A DNA stretch of 6,304 nt from Thermoplasmatales archaeon (GTDB taxonomy: Archaea > Thermoplasmatota > Thermoplasmata > Thermoplasmatales > GCA-001856825), in NCBI GenBank assembly GCA_014874235.1, contig JACWAC010000067.1:1-6304 (forward strand). Direction: 5' to 3'. Shown here in pieces: positions 5,906 to 6,304 of the stretch (position 1 is its first letter; every line of letters begins with the position of its first letter). The translations under genes and the position numbers were made by a program. The notes beneath the pieces are model-generated. The model was not told where the DNA came from. It did not search any database and worked only from the letters and a program-made list of their open reading frames with translations.

Positions 5906-6124
5906 ATGGTTTCACAGGAATTTTGACACAACAACATCAAGACAGTCGTAGGAATATTCTTGTCTGCCGCTGGCGTATGGTTGTTCTCGTCACTGGGGCT
6001 ATGGTCGCTCTAGCCATACTATCGTCCCTTCTGGATAGCAATTGTTCTCGCCGTTGTCGGAGCTTATTTTCTATACTTATCGCAGAGGTTACTCCATTCA
6101 GTTTTGAAGGGAACTGACAGTTAA
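5906..6124 (+). pseudogene. Degraded small two-helix membrane protein (two in-frame stops)
   Basis: One frame starting at ATG 5906 reads MVSQEF-stop-HNNIKTVVGIFLSAAG... It is stopped by TGA at 5924-5926 and TAG at 6011-6013 and ends naturally at TAA 6122-6124. If both stops are read through it gives 72 residues with two convincing membrane helices: VVGIFLSAAGVWLFSSLGLW before the second stop, and FWIAIVLAVVGAYFLYL after it, followed by a polar tail (SQRLLHSVLKGTDS). Each stop is one base from a sensible codon (TGG Trp and CAG Gln). The spacer is otherwise unremarkable. The competing open frame at 5902-6117 yields an unprotein-like Cys/Arg/Ser-rich product. I read this as a recently inactivated gene; the family is unknown. 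Bases 5826-5905 show nothing clear. Confidence 0.55.
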
Positions 6125-6133
6125 AGGCAAAAG

Positions 6134-6142
6134 TTAAATAAA
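6134..6142 (+). promoter_or_regulatory. TATA box of the IS607-type tnpA
   Basis: TTAAATAAA is centred about 28 bases before the ATG at 6166, the same leaderless spacing as the other genes here. It must lie within or at the left end of the insertion sequence if the element carries its own promoter. Confidence 0.45.
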
Positions 6143-6165
6143 GATATGCAATCCCATTTTAAGTT

Positions 6166-6304
6166 ATGCAAAAACTATATACGCTGAGGAATGCCTGTGA
6201 TATACTGCGGATTCATCCGACCACCCTGAGAAGATGGGATAATGAGGGAAAGATAAAGTGTGTAAGGATGCAGAACAACTTCAGGAGAGTGCCTGAGAGT
6301 GAAA
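6166..6304 (+). CDS. tnpA: IS607-family transposase TnpA (serine recombinase), N-terminal part
   Basis: The first 46 codons run off the window edge. They encode a MerR-like helix-turn-helix: LRNACDILRIHPTTLRRW (residues 7-24), the wing DNEGKIK (25-31), then RMQNNFRRVPESE (34-46). The pattern 'TLRRW...GKI....(F/H)RR.PESE' is characteristic of the N-terminal DNA-binding domain of IS607-family serine transposases (and related resolvases). In these the catalytic serine-recombinase domain comes after this HTH and would lie beyond the window. IS607 elements have no terminal inverted repeats and often carry a second gene, tnpB, downstream. The left end should lie shortly upstream of this start, probably between the broken membrane gene's stop at 6122 and the TATA box, but I cannot fix it. 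Confidence 0.85.
   Translation, partial: MQKLYTLRNACDILRIHPTTLRRWDNEGKIKCVRMQNNFRRVPESE

Larger units (their letters stand above)
6110..6304 (+). mobile_element. Left end of an IS607-family insertion sequence (boundary approximate)
   Basis: This is inferred from the transposase start at 6166. The left limit is a guess, since IS607 elements lack inverted repeats and target duplications. The right end, the recombinase domain and any tnpB are outside the window. Confidence 0.5.

Noticed and set aside
5902..6117. 71-residue open frame on the plus strand
   Set aside because: Its composition (Cys-, Arg- and Ser-rich, no fold pattern) is poor, while the overlapping frame starting at 5906 has two clear membrane helices despite its stops. 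It is treated as a shadow of the pseudogene.

Overview
The window looks archaeal. Most genes have an A/T-rich TATA-like box about 25-31 bases before the chosen start codon and little or no room for a leader, which is the pattern of leaderless archaeal transcripts. The gene content agrees: a single-domain KaiC/RecA-superfamily ATPase, a stand-alone HEPN/nucleotidyltransferase pair, and an IS607-type transposase start whose HTH sequence looks archaeal. I suspect a Thermoplasmata-like lineage, but no marker gene here proves it.

Layout, left to right. At 2-202 (+) is the C-terminal tail of a membrane-anchored protein cut by the window edge. Convergent to it is a KaiC-like ATPase at 262-1335 (-), which has an N-terminal domain resembling a decayed restriction-endonuclease fold and lacks the usual catalytic glutamate pair. 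Upstream on the same strand is an unrecognised protein (1470-2351, -). It is divergent from a clear but distant paralog (2449-3381, +). The two share a short promoter region with an inverted CAGTTAA motif, and both begin with the same IDKRLD peptide. A GNAT acetyltransferase follows (3635-4102, +; the frame is open back to 3545). Next comes GTP cyclohydrolase II (ribA, 4289-5044, +), preceded by an A/T-rich 186-base spacer holding a good 20-base imperfect palindrome and a strong TATA box.

The right-hand part looks accessory. A HEPN/MNT toxin-antitoxin-type pair (5129-5527 and 5517-5825, +) overlaps by 11 bases. It is followed by a small two-helix membrane-protein reading frame broken by two in-frame stops (5906-6124), then by the first 46 codons of an IS607-family TnpA (6166 to the window end, +).

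The genes do not form one pathway. RibA starts flavin synthesis, the HEPN/MNT pair acts as a unit, and the insertion sequence marks a plastic edge. The candidate for something undescribed is the divergent paralog pair next to the unusual KaiC-like ATPase. Joint function is inference from proximity only.
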